DNA of 14,874 nt, taken from positions 1 to 14,874 of the forward strand of contig UQXS01000035.1 in NCBI GenBank assembly GCA_900545125.1. The letters run 5' to 3'. Each line of letters starts with the position of its first letter. Position 1 is the stretch's first letter. The translations under genes were made by a program, and so were the position numbers. This stretch comes from an uncultured Ruminococcus sp. Its GTDB lineage: Bacteria > Bacillota > Clostridia > Oscillospirales > Ruminococcaceae. The notes below the pieces were generated by a model. The model had not been told where the DNA came from. It worked only from the letters and a program-made list of their open reading frames with translations, and did no database searches. Below are positions 6,769 to 13,434 of the stretch, in pieces.

Positions 6769-7476
6769 TTACTGTTTTTCGCTTTCAAGCCATTTATACG
6801 TAAGAGCAGCAAGTCCTGCGCCGATAAATGGAGCAATAATGAAGATCCACACCTGAACAATTGCATCGCCAAGAGCAAAAATTGCAGGTCCGAGGCTTCT
6901 CGCAGGATTTACAGAAGTACCTGTCAGTCCAATTCCGAGAATATGTACAAGTGTAAGTGAAAGACCAATGATAAGTCCTCCGAATGAACCGTGATTTGCT
7001 TTCTTGGATGTTACGCCAAGAATCACCATCACAAAGATAAATGTGAGAATGATTTCAACAAGAAATCCGGCAATAATGCTGTCGTTTACACCGGCAAGCG
7101 TATTTGCTCCCATTCCCCATTCTTTTCCTTCCGGAGCTGTCATATCATCTCTGTCCGCCAGTACGTAGATCAGACGGAGAAGTGCAGTTCCGATAAAAGA
7201 ACCTGCACACTGCGAAACAGTGTAGCCAAGGAACTCCCTCGTGTTGAGTCCGCCGTTCATATAAACTGCAAACGATACGGCAGGATTGATGTGGCATCCT
7301 GAGATATTGCCGATACAGTAAGCCATGCCCACGATCGTAAGTCCGAAAGCCAGAGCGGTAAGGATATAACCGCTTCCGGAGCATCCGACTGTCATTGCAG
7401 TTTCGCATCCGAGGAGCACCAGCACACACGTTCCGATGCATTCAGCCACATACTTTTTGAGTGTTGATTTTTCCAT
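6769..7476 (-). CDS. aqpZ: MIP family aquaporin (AqpZ-like water channel)
   Basis: This 235-residue channel protein has six predicted membrane helices and both half-helix signature motifs: SGCHINPAVS (NPA at 64-66) and GTSVNPARS (NPA at 190-192). The residues matching the E. coli AqpZ selectivity filter are all present by alignment of motifs: F44, H178, T185 and R193. His in helix 5 and the larger filter side chains indicate a water channel rather than a glycerol facilitator. The start at 7476 follows AGGAGG at a good distance. Length fits AqpZ (about 230). The gene stands alone between its own promoter (7525-7553) and terminator (6725-6756). The role would be rapid water exchange in osmotic change. 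Gene symbol is by family resemblance. Confidence 0.92.
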   Translation of the reverse strand: MEKSTLKKYVAECIGTCVLVLLGCETAMTVGCSGSGYILTALAFGLTIVGMAYCIGNISGCHINPAVSFAVYMNGGLNTREFLGYTVSQCAGSFIGTALLRLIYVLADRDDMTAPEGKEWGMGANTLAGVNDSIIAGFLVEIILTFIFVMVILGVTSKKANHGSFGGLIIGLSLTLVHILGIGLTGTSVNPARSLGPAIFALGDAIVQVWIFIIAPFIGAGLAALTYKWLESEKQ

Positions 7477-7524
7477 TTTGTTATCCTCCTGTTTAATTTT
7501 TTCTGGATTTATCCAGTTGCATTT

Positions 7525-7553
7525 ATTATATCATCATTTCTGAGATCAGTCAA
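7525..7553 (-). promoter_or_regulatory. Promoter of the aquaporin gene
   Basis: On the minus strand TTGACT (7553-7548), a 17-base spacer and a perfect TATAAT (7530-7525). The start of transcription would be near 7518. A perfect 14-base palindrome CTGGATTTATCCAG-type repeat (arms 7503-7508 and 7511-7516) lies right at the start of the transcript and could be an operator or a 5' hairpin. Confidence 0.8.
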
Positions 7554-7563
7554 GAGTTTATGC

Positions 7564-7598
7564 AAAAAAAGCAAAAACCGCACTCTTCATGAGTACGG
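7564..7598 (-). terminator. Intrinsic terminator, minus strand
   Basis: CCGTACTC (7598-7591) and GAGTGCGG (7585-7578) pair over eight bases, with one G-U pair and a five-base loop. Then come five T, GC and seven more T on the minus strand (7577-7564). It would end the candidate small RNA and also any read-through from the FkbM-type gene, whose stop lies about 170 bases upstream. Confidence 0.88.
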
Positions 7599-7683
7599 CT
7601 TCTGATCTGCCCGTCTTTACAAAGGATATCATCTCAATGATAACTGCTTATATGTGCAGAAAAGCTGATATCATTGATTCCAT
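7564..7683 (-). ncRNA. Candidate small non-coding RNA (or attenuated leader) with own promoter and terminator
   Basis: A consensus promoter (7690-7718) points into about 120 bases with no gene, ending in an intrinsic terminator (7564-7598). In the predicted RNA, TCAATGATA (7677-7669) can pair with TATCATTGA (7642-7634), enclosing a smaller CTGC/GCAG hairpin (7659-7656 with 7647-7644). A competing hairpin can form between TATCATT-side bases 7642-7637 and ATGATA at 7632-7627, because GATATCAT occurs twice on the plus strand (7625-7632 and 7667-7674). I do not recognise the fold as a known riboswitch or 6S RNA. A separate promoter for the aquaporin gene lies beyond the terminator, so a free-standing small RNA is favoured. 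An attenuated second aquaporin leader is the alternative. Confidence 0.5.
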
Positions 7684-7689
7684 ACCCTA

Positions 7690-7718
7690 ATTATACATCA
7701 AAATACTGTGGGTGTAAA
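7690..7718 (-). promoter_or_regulatory. Promoter within the 3' flank of the FkbM-type gene
   Basis: On the minus strand TTTACA (7718-7713), exactly 17 bases, and a perfect TATAAT (7695-7690). Transcription would start near 7683. No gene starts before the terminator at 7564-7598. Confidence 0.65.
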
Positions 7719-7770
7719 TGATATTTTGACCCATATATATGACCTTTTATGCCTTAATTTCCGATACGGA

Positions 7771-8835
7771 TTACGGAACTGCATAGAGATTTGTCTCCCA
7801 TGCCGGAATATAAAGCTGATGTCTGATATAGAGCTTGTAATTCGGATTAAGCGACTTTATCAGCAGCGGCAGTTCAAATATATCCTCGTTTCTGTGATAA
7901 AGCGACACCATGAGCTTTGGGGAATAATGTGCGATGTTCTGTGCAGCTCCCCAGATTGCCTCACGTTCAAATCCCTCCACATCCATTTTTATGATGGTAG
8001 ACGGACGTCTGCCAAGAATGCTGTCAACGGAACGTGCGGCAACAAGTGTATCAGCAGATCCTGTAATAGCCGACTGACGTCCTGCCTTTGCCGCAAACGG
8101 AAGTTCAGTATCAATACACCATGCGGCGGCGTTAAAAGCGTAGACATGATTCATACCGTCAACTGATTTAGCAAGTTTTTTGAAATTTTTCTTGTCGGGT
8201 TCAAGTGCATATATCGAATGATACAGACCATGTGTAAATTCAAGCAGTTCTCTTATCGTATCGCCGTTATATGCTCCTAAATCGACATACGTCTCATTGA
8301 GAGTCGGTCTGATTATTTTTTTGTATATCTCTGCTTTCTGCGTTGTAACAGCAGAAAGATACTCAATTTTTCCGCTTATCTTGAAGTTCAGGATATTCGC
8401 ATAAACCTTTCTGGAATAGTCGTCAGCAAGACTGTCATAGACAGCACGTATCTTTTCGGCATTTTCCTGACAGTACTCGTATGTAAACAAACCCTTTCCG
8501 ACAACCGGAACATCCGGAACATAGAGCGGATGACGTGCGGCAATACTGTGGATCTTGTCAACAATTTCCTGATATCCTGCGGCAAACGCCAGAACAACGG
8601 CAAAATCGCCGACCATCTCCTCGACTTCAGACAATTTATGCACACGGAATCCCTCAAAAGAATGACCACGCACAAAGTCGTCACTGGCGAAAATTCCTGA
8701 AACAGTAATGCCCTTTTCATTGAAAACAGACATAATCTTCAGAGCGCCGTCTCCCATTCCATATATAAATATAGGTCTTTTTTCAGCCTTCAGCCTTTCC
8801 CAGCAGGACTGTTTTTCAGTTATAAAGGACAACAT
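7771..8835 (-). CDS. FkbM family methyltransferase with N-terminal Rossmann-like domain
   Basis: This 354-residue protein has two parts. Residues about 20-110 look like a nucleotide-binding Rossmann-type domain (RPIFIYGMGDGALKI), of the kind found before sugar-modifying enzymes. Residues about 182-340 are an FkbM-type S-adenosylmethionine methyltransferase: motif I YVDLGAYNGDT (183-193), the acidic ALEPDKKNF (210-218) and the hallmark IIKMDVEGFERE (281-292). The family O-methylates sugars or polyketides, and in this setting a glycan or surface-polymer substrate is likeliest, but none is shown. The start follows GGGGGAAT, a weak ribosome site. It sits 19 bases after the PH-domain-like gene and shares its promoter at 9324-9352. 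There is no immediate terminator; the next one is at 7564-7598. Confidence 0.87.
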   Translation of the reverse strand: MLSFITEKQSCWERLKAEKRPIFIYGMGDGALKIMSVFNEKGITVSGIFASDDFVRGHSFEGFRVHKLSEVEEMVGDFAVVLAFAAGYQEIVDKIHSIAARHPLYVPDVPVVGKGLFTYEYCQENAEKIRAVYDSLADDYSRKVYANILNFKISGKIEYLSAVTTQKAEIYKKIIRPTLNETYVDLGAYNGDTIRELLEFTHGLYHSIYALEPDKKNFKKLAKSVDGMNHVYAFNAAAWCIDTELPFAAKAGRQSAITGSADTLVAARSVDSILGRRPSTIIKMDVEGFEREAIWGAAQNIAHYSPKLMVSLYHRNEDIFELPLLIKSLNPNYKLYIRHQLYIPAWETNLYAVP

Positions 8836-8854
8836 TCAGTCTATTCCCCCGTCA

Positions 8855-9289
8855 TTAATATTGTTCATCGGTATAATCGCCGTCGTAATCAGCACTGCCA
8901 TCATCGTAATTGTCAAAATGGTCGTGACCAAAAGACATCATATCTCTGCCGCGTATGCCGTATCGGTCACGCATGATCGTAAGATGCTTGTCAATAAGCT
9001 CAGAAACGGCACGCACGTTTTTTATGCAGTGAACTTCCTTTGAAGGAGTATCTGCATCACGGCTGTATATTATAATAGTACCGCATTTGAACATTCTCTG
9101 GAAAAACGGAAATCTCACCTTTTTGTCAATTATTTTGTAAAGATCAATCTCATCTTCGTCAACATTCAGGAATCCTGTACGTGTAATGAATTTTGTTTCA
9201 GTAAGATAATAACGTGTGAAAGAAATCGGCAAACCGAAGATAGTACGTTTTTTGTCAGTCCATACATATTTAAAAGCGTCTTTTTTCAT
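8855..9289 (-). CDS. PH-domain-like (bacterial PH/DUF304-type) small protein with acidic tail
   Basis: This 144-residue soluble protein has no signal peptide or membrane span. Residues about 14-110 resemble a bacterial PH domain: GLPISFTRYYLTETKFITRTG, then a short hydrophilic strand, ITLYK-like IDLYKIIDKKVRFPFFQRMF and TIIIYSRD, closing with a helix (VRAVSELIDKHLTIMRDRYG). In such proteins the repeated beta-strands follow the words 'YYLTETKFITRTG' and 'GTIIIYSRD', as here. The C-terminus (about 119-144) is rich in Asp, Gly and Tyr and is probably disordered. AAGGAGG sets the start. It is the first gene of the unit with the FkbM-type methyltransferase. Its role is unknown. The PH call comes from pattern memory and is moderately sure. 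Confidence 0.72.
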   Translation of the reverse strand: MKKDAFKYVWTDKKRTIFGLPISFTRYYLTETKFITRTGFLNVDEDEIDLYKIIDKKVRFPFFQRMFKCGTIIIYSRDADTPSKEVHCIKNVRAVSELIDKHLTIMRDRYGIRGRDMMSFGHDHFDNYDDGSADYDGDYTDEQY

Positions 9290-9323
9290 GCATATTCCTC
9301 CTTGGAATGTTAATCATATATTT

Positions 9324-9352
9324 ATTTTACCACAAAATTCACTGTTCGTCAA
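9324..9352 (-). promoter_or_regulatory. Promoter of the PH-domain/FkbM unit
   Basis: On the minus strand TTGACG (9352-9347), 17 bases, and TAAAAT (9329-9324) with TGG directly before it (extended -10). It diverges from the rpsO promoter; the two -35 elements are 59 bases apart, separated by A/T-rich DNA. Confidence 0.75.
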
Positions 9353-9411
9353 CATTTTTTTATACATTTCCATAATGACCTGACATTTTTATAAAAAAAT
9401 CTTAAAACCCC

Positions 9412-9440
9412 TTTACAAATCATAAAAAATATGATATAAT
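9412..9440 (+). promoter_or_regulatory. Promoter of rpsO
   Basis: TTTACA (9412-9417), 17 bases, and a perfect TATAAT (9435-9440). A-rich runs just upstream (about 9390-9407) could act as an UP element, as is common for ribosomal protein genes. Transcription would start near 9447, leaving a leader of about 82 nt. Confidence 0.8.
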
Positions 9441-9446
9441 GAAAAC

Positions 9447-9528
9447 ACCGTGTACCCGGACTGTGGCTTGACCTCTTTATTTTCACCTCTGTCTGAGTGA
9501 ACGGAATTTATATTATGAGGTGCTTTCA
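9447..9528 (+). promoter_or_regulatory. rpsO leader with a possible ribosome-site-masking helix
   Basis: CACCTC (9484-9489) is exactly complementary to GAGGTG (9517-9522), which contains the rpsO ribosome site. A second ACCTC at 9471-9475 could compete for it. S15 is known to repress its own mRNA in several bacteria by binding leader RNA, so this is a candidate autoregulatory element. The fold was judged by eye and does not match a leader class I can name. Confidence 0.4.
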
Positions 9529-9795
9529 ATGTTACTGAAAGAAGAAAAAACAGCCGTTATTGAGGCTAACAAAACACATCCAAACGATACGGGTTCTCCC
9601 GAAGTTCAGATCGCTATTCTTACAAAGAGAATCAACGATCTTACAGAACATCTCAAGAACCACAAAAATGACCACCATTCAAGAAGAGGTCTTCTTAAAA
9701 TGGTAGGTCACAGACGTAACCTTCTCGGTTATCTCAAGAAAAAGGATATCAACAGATATCGTGCTGTTGTAGAAAAGCTCGGTCTCCGTAAGTAA
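9529..9795 (+). CDS. rpsO: 30S ribosomal protein S15
   Basis: This 88-residue protein is a full-length S15, which binds the 16S rRNA central domain early in 30S assembly. Family landmarks are present: THPNDTGSPEVQIAILTKRI (about 18-37), NDLTEHLKNHKNDHHSRRGLL with the RNA-binding HKxDHHSRRGL stretch, VGHRRNLLGYLKKKD and the C-terminal Y-R-x-x-V-x-x-LGLRK. The ATG at 9529 is preferred over an in-frame GTG at 9520, because GAGG (9517-9520) is the ribosome site. It is followed by pnp after 185 bases, the conserved rpsO-pnp order of many bacteria. Confidence 0.98.
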   Translation: MLLKEEKTAVIEANKTHPNDTGSPEVQIAILTKRINDLTEHLKNHKNDHHSRRGLLKMVGHRRNLLGYLKKKDINRYRAVVEKLGLRK

Positions 9796-9808
9796 TCCAA
9801 AGTATGTC

Positions 9809-9851
9809 AAGGCAGAGGGACAGACTTTATTTACGTCTGACTTTCTGCCTT
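9809..9851 (+). other. Long stem-loop between rpsO and pnp
   Basis: AAGGCAGAGGG (9809-9819) pairs with CTTTCTGCCTT (9841-9851, two G-U pairs). After one A/A mismatch, CAGAC (9821-9825) pairs with GTCTG (9835-9839), leaving a nine-base loop. No T-run follows, so it is not a normal terminator. In E. coli a stem-loop at this same place is cut by RNase III and underlies PNPase autoregulation. A similar processing role is possible here. Confidence 0.6.
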
Positions 9852-9878
9852 TACGTCTATATTTAAAACAGCAGAAAC

Positions 9879-9957
9879 GGCTTTTAGCATTAAACTGTGC
9901 TCCGCAAAACTTATGGGATTTACGTCACGGGGCAGAGTTTATTGCTAAAGCCTCTGC
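9879..9957 (+). promoter_or_regulatory. Structured leader directly upstream of pnp
   Basis: GGCTTTTAGCA (9879-9889) can pair with TGCTAAAGCC (9943-9952) with one bulged T. GCAGAG (9932-9937) can pair with CTCTGC (9952-9957). The two helices overlap by one base and interleave, so they are competing or pseudoknotted. GGCAGAG at 9931-9937 also repeats the 5' arm of the stem at 9809. The ribosome site AAGGAGG (9966-9972) lies just after. Confidence 0.4.
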
Positions 9958-9980
9958 AAAAAAACAAGGAGGATCAATTT

Positions 9981-12095
9981 ATGTTTGAAAATTACAGAAC
10001 TTTTGAAACTACCTATGCAGGCAGACCTTTTATAGTTGAAACAGGAAAGGCCTGCGGTCTGTCAAACGGATCATGCTGGGTAAGATACGGCGATACCGTC
10101 GTTATGGCAAACGTTACCGCAAGCGCAAAGCCAAGAGAAGGCGTTGACTTTTTCCCGCTTTCCGTTGACTACGAAGAAAGACTTTACTCCGTCGGAAAAA
10201 TCCCCGGATCTTTCACAAAGAGAGAGGGTAAACCTTCCGAAAAGGCTATCCTTACTTCAAGATGCGTGGACAGACCCATGCGCCCACTCTTCCCTAAGGA
10301 TATGAGAAACGACGTTTCCATTGTTATGACGGTTCTTTCCGTTGAGCCGGACAACTCCCCCGAAATTGCCGGAATGATCGCCGCTTCTATTGCTGTTTCT
10401 ATTTCCGATATTCCATGGAACGGCCCTATCGCAGGAATCAACGTCGGTCTTGTGGACGGCGAAATCGTTCTCAACCCCACCCTTGAACAGAGAGCAAAAA
10501 CAGACCTTGTTCTCACTGTTGCAGGTACTGCCGAAAAAATTGTTATGATCGAAGCCGGTGCTAACGAAGTACCGGAAGATAAAATGCTTGAAGCAATCAT
10601 GACTGGTCACGAAGAAATCAAGAAAATGGTTGCATTTATCAGCGATATCCGTGCTCAGATCGGTAAACCCAAGTTTGCTTTTGAATCACAGGAAGTAGAC
10701 CACGAAATGTTCGATGCTATCGAAGAATTCGCAGCAGATCGTGTAAAGTTTGCTCTTGATACCAACGACAAAACTGTACGTGATGCAAGACTTGCTCCTA
10801 TTATAGACGACATCCACGCTAAATTCGACGAAACTTATCCGGAGCAGATCGCTATGATCGACGAGTGCATATACAAGCTCCAGAAAAAAATCGTCCGTGC
10901 ATGGCTCTACGAGGGCAAACGTGTTGACGGCAGAGGAATTGACGAAATACGTCCCCTCGCTGCCGAAGTTGGACTTCTCCCCAGAGTTCACGGTTCCGGA
11001 CTCTTTACAAGAGGTCAGACTCAGGTGCTTACTATCGCAACTCTCGGTCCTGTAAGCGACTCACAGCGTATCGACGGTCTCGACGAAGAAGAAACAAAGA
11101 GATATATGCACCAGTACAACTTCCCGAGCTACTCTGTTGGCGAAACCAAGCCTTCAAGAGGTCCCGGACGCCGTGAAATAGGTCACGGAGCTCTCGCTGA
11201 AAGAGCTCTCGCTCCTGTTATCCCATCCGTTGAAGAATTTCCATATGCACTCAGACTTGTTTCCGAAGTTCTCTCCTCAAACGGCTCTACATCACAGGGT
11301 TCTATATGCGGATCAACTCTTGCTCTCATGGACGCAGGTGTTCCGATCAAGGCTCCGGTTGCAGGTATTTCATGCGGACTTATCACTCTTCCTGACAGCG
11401 ATGACTTCATGACAATGGTAGATATCCAGGGTCTTGAGGATTTCTTCGGCGATATGGACTTCAAGGTCGGCGGAACTCACAAGGGTATCACGGCTATTCA
11501 GGTAGATATCAAGGTTGACGGTCTTACTCCCGCCATCATTAAGGAAGCATTTGAAAAGACAAGAAAAGCCCGTATCTACATCCTTGATGAGATCATGCTG
11601 AAAGCTATCCCTGCACCAAGAGAAAGCGTAAATCAGTATGCCCCCAAGATGCTCCAGACCAAGATCCCAGTTGAAAAGATACGTGAAGTTATCGGTCAGG
11701 GCGGCAAGATTATTCAGAAAATATCTGCCGACTGCGACGTAAAGATCGACATAAATGATGAGGGAAATGTATTCGTCAGCGGTATCGACAGCAATAACAC
11801 AAAGAAAGCTGTACAGATAGTTGAAACCATCGCTAACGGCCCGGAAGTAGGGGCAATATACAGAGGAAAAGTCGTAAGAATTATGGAATTTGGCGCTTTT
11901 GTAGAAATAGTACCCGGAATGGACGGTCTTGTTCATATCTCTAAGCTTGACAAGCAGAGAGTTGAAAAGGTCGAAGATGTTGTTTCAGTCGGCGACGAAA
12001 TAGTCGTAAAAGTAACTGAAATAGACCGCATGGGAAGAATCAATCTCTCACGCAGAGATGCTCTTGCCGAAATTGAAGCAAAAAGACAGGGCTGA
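9981..12095 (+). CDS. pnp: Polyribonucleotide nucleotidyltransferase (PNPase)
   Basis: This 704-residue enzyme degrades RNA from the 3' end using phosphate and can add tails in reverse. Domains run in the usual order: first RNase PH domain (about 10-145), helical linker, second RNase PH domain (about 315-545) with the phosphate-site stretch SSNGSTSQGSICGSTLALMD and the catalytic GDMDFK (490-495), KH domain (about 560-615, IREVIGQGGKIIQKI with the GxxG loop), and S1 domain (about 622-692, GKVVRIMEFGAFVEIVPGMDGLVHIS). Length is normal. The ATG at 9981 follows AAGGAGG (9966-9972). An upstream in-frame extension to 9897 has no ribosome site and is rejected. It lies in a transcript with rpsO, separated by structured RNA. 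Confidence 0.98.
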   Translation: MFENYRTFETTYAGRPFIVETGKACGLSNGSCWVRYGDTVVMANVTASAKPREGVDFFPLSVDYEERLYSVGKIPGSFTKREGKPSEKAILTSRCVDRPMRPLFPKDMRNDVSIVMTVLSVEPDNSPEIAGMIAASIAVSISDIPWNGPIAGINVGLVDGEIVLNPTLEQRAKTDLVLTVAGTAEKIVMIEAGANEVPEDKMLEAIMTGHEEIKKMVAFISDIRAQIGKPKFAFESQEVDHEMFDAIEEFAADRVKFALDTNDKTVRDARLAPIIDDIHAKFDETYPEQIAMIDECIYKLQKKIVRAWLYEGKRVDGRGIDEIRPLAAEVGLLPRVHGSGLFTRGQTQVLTIATLGPVSDSQRIDGLDEEETKRYMHQYNFPSYSVGETKPSRGPGRREIGHGALAERALAPVIPSVEEFPYALRLVSEVLSSNGSTSQGSICGSTLALMDAGVPIKAPVAGISCGLITLPDSDDFMTMVDIQGLEDFFGDMDFKVGGTHKGITAIQVDIKVDGLTPAIIKEAFEKTRKARIYILDEIMLKAIPAPRESVNQYAPKMLQTKIPVEKIREVIGQGGKIIQKISADCDVKIDINDEGNVFVSGIDSNNTKKAVQIVETIANGPEVGAIYRGKVVRIMEFGAFVEIVPGMDGLVHISKLDKQRVEKVEDVVSVGDEIVVKVTEIDRMGRINLSRRDALAEIEAKRQG

Positions 12096-12111
12096 TAAAA
12101 TCATCCCAGCA

Positions 12112-12149
12112 GCGCCGTACAAAGCCGAATGACGATCTTTGCGCGGCGT
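12112..12149 (+). other. Imperfect GC-rich stem-loop between pnp and the UDP-sugar pyrophosphorylase gene
   Basis: GCGCCGT-A-CAAAG (12112-12124) pairs with CTTTG-C-GCGGCGT (12137-12149): 12 pairs including two G-U, one A/C mismatch and a 12-base loop. A run of T does not follow, so it is not a clear intrinsic terminator. It may protect the pnp 3' end or be processed. The ribosome site of the next gene begins about 20 bases after it. Confidence 0.55.
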
Positions 12150-12180
12150 CGCCTTAATAATTTTACTGAAGGAGGAAATA

Positions 12181-13413
12181 ATGATAACGTACAGTGAGGC
12201 AGTAAAAATTCTTTCGGATCACAAACAGGAACACATCCTCAGACACTACAGCGAACTCTCTGAGGAAGAAAAAAACGAACTTCTGAGACAGATAGAACTA
12301 ACGGATTTTTCCGTTCTTGATGATTTTAATCACAAAGATGACGACCAGGGCAAAAGAGGTTTCTTTGAACCCCTTGATGCCGTTACTGTAGACGATATCG
12401 AAAAAAATAAAAACGAATACCTGAAAGCCGGCATTGAAGCTATAAAAGCAGGCAAAGCCGCAGCAGTAATGCTTGCAGGAGGGCAGGGAACACGTCTTGG
12501 ATTCGACAGCCCCAAGGGTATGTTCAACATCGGCGAAACTAAAGAACTGTGCATCTTCCAGTGCCAGATCAATAATCTGCTGGATGTTGTAAAACTTACC
12601 GGAACTTTTATCCCCCTCTATATAATGACAAGTGAAAAAAATAACGACGAGACTAAAGAATTCTTTGAAAAGAATAATTATTTCGGATATGACAGCAGTT
12701 ATGTAAAGTTCTTTATTCAGGATATGGCACCGTCGGTTGATCTTAACGGTAAAATTTTAATGGAAAGCAAATCACAAATTGCCCTCTCACCAAACGGCAA
12801 CGGCGGCTGGTTTTCGTCTATCGTCAGGGCAGGACTCCTTGACGAAATCCGTGAAAAGGGCATCGAATGGATAAACGTTTTCGCTGTTGACAATGTACTC
12901 CAGCGTATCGCTGATCCTATGTTTATCGGCGCTGTTATCAGCTCCGGAACGCAGTCCGGCAGCAAGGTCGTAAGGAAAGTATCTCCCGACGAGCGTGTAG
13001 GCGTTCTTTGTCTTGAAAACGGCAAGCCATCAATCGTTGAATACTACGAAATGACTGAGGAAATGCGCACCCGTACCAATGAAAGCGGCGAACTCTCCTA
13101 TAAATACGGCGTTATACTGAACTACCTGTTCAATGTCAGCAAGGCTGTTGAAATACTCAACAATAAGCTTCCCATCCACATTGCAAAGAAGAAGATCCCT
13201 TTCATGAACGACGAAGGTGTTCTTGTCAGTCCGGATGAAGCCAACGGTTATAAATTTGAAACTCTCGTACTGGATATGATCCATATGCAGGACAGCTGCC
13301 TTTCCTATGAAGTAGTACGCAGCAGGGAATTTGCTCCGGTAAAAAATGCTACCGGCACTGATTCAGTTGAATCAGCAAGAGAACTTCTGAAACAAAACGG
13401 AATTGAACTCTGA
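12181..13413 (+). CDS. UDPGP type 1 family uridylyltransferase (UDP-sugar pyrophosphorylase, UAP1-like)
   Basis: This 410-residue cytoplasmic enzyme would join UTP to a sugar 1-phosphate to make a UDP-sugar. The nucleotide-binding motif is LAGGQGTRLGFDSPKG (98-113). PNGNGG (204-209) and VDNVL (236-240) are the expected substrate and metal motifs, and REFAPVKN near the end (382-389) matches the E/R-E-F-x-P-x-KN block of eukaryotic-type UDP-N-acetylhexosamine pyrophosphorylases. It is therefore unlike the bacterial GalU or GlmU types. The sugar (GlcNAc-1-P, GalNAc-1-P or Glc-1-P) cannot be decided. The ATG at 12181 follows GAAGGAGG; an upstream extension to 12139 overlaps the stem-loop and is rejected. 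It follows pnp after 85 bases and precedes an ABC exporter gene by 21. Confidence 0.9.
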   Translation: MITYSEAVKILSDHKQEHILRHYSELSEEEKNELLRQIELTDFSVLDDFNHKDDDQGKRGFFEPLDAVTVDDIEKNKNEYLKAGIEAIKAGKAAAVMLAGGQGTRLGFDSPKGMFNIGETKELCIFQCQINNLLDVVKLTGTFIPLYIMTSEKNNDETKEFFEKNNYFGYDSSYVKFFIQDMAPSVDLNGKILMESKSQIALSPNGNGGWFSSIVRAGLLDEIREKGIEWINVFAVDNVLQRIADPMFIGAVISSGTQSGSKVVRKVSPDERVGVLCLENGKPSIVEYYEMTEEMRTRTNESGELSYKYGVILNYLFNVSKAVEILNNKLPIHIAKKKIPFMNDEGVLVSPDEANGYKFETLVLDMIHMQDSCLSYEVVRSREFAPVKNATGTDSVESARELLKQNGIEL

Positions 13414-13434
13414 CAGATATTGTAATTTTATAAT

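Noticed and set aside
7650..7683. Eleven-codon open frame (MESMISAFLHI) at the very start of the candidate small RNA
   Set aside because: It would be leaderless, with no ribosome site; chance occurrence is likely, though a leader peptide is not fully excluded.
7708..8166. Open frame of 152 codons on the plus strand
   Set aside because: It is the shadow of the FkbM methyltransferase C-terminus, has no ribosome site, and its translation is Cys- and Arg-rich without a recognisable domain.
9511..9529. GTG at 9520 as the rpsO start
   Set aside because: It lies within the ribosome site; the ATG at 9529 gives the standard 88-residue S15.
13403..13434. TTGAAC and TATAAT just before the ABC transporter start as a promoter
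   Set aside because: The spacer is 20 bases and the TATAAT touches the ATG, so the transcript would start inside the coding sequence.
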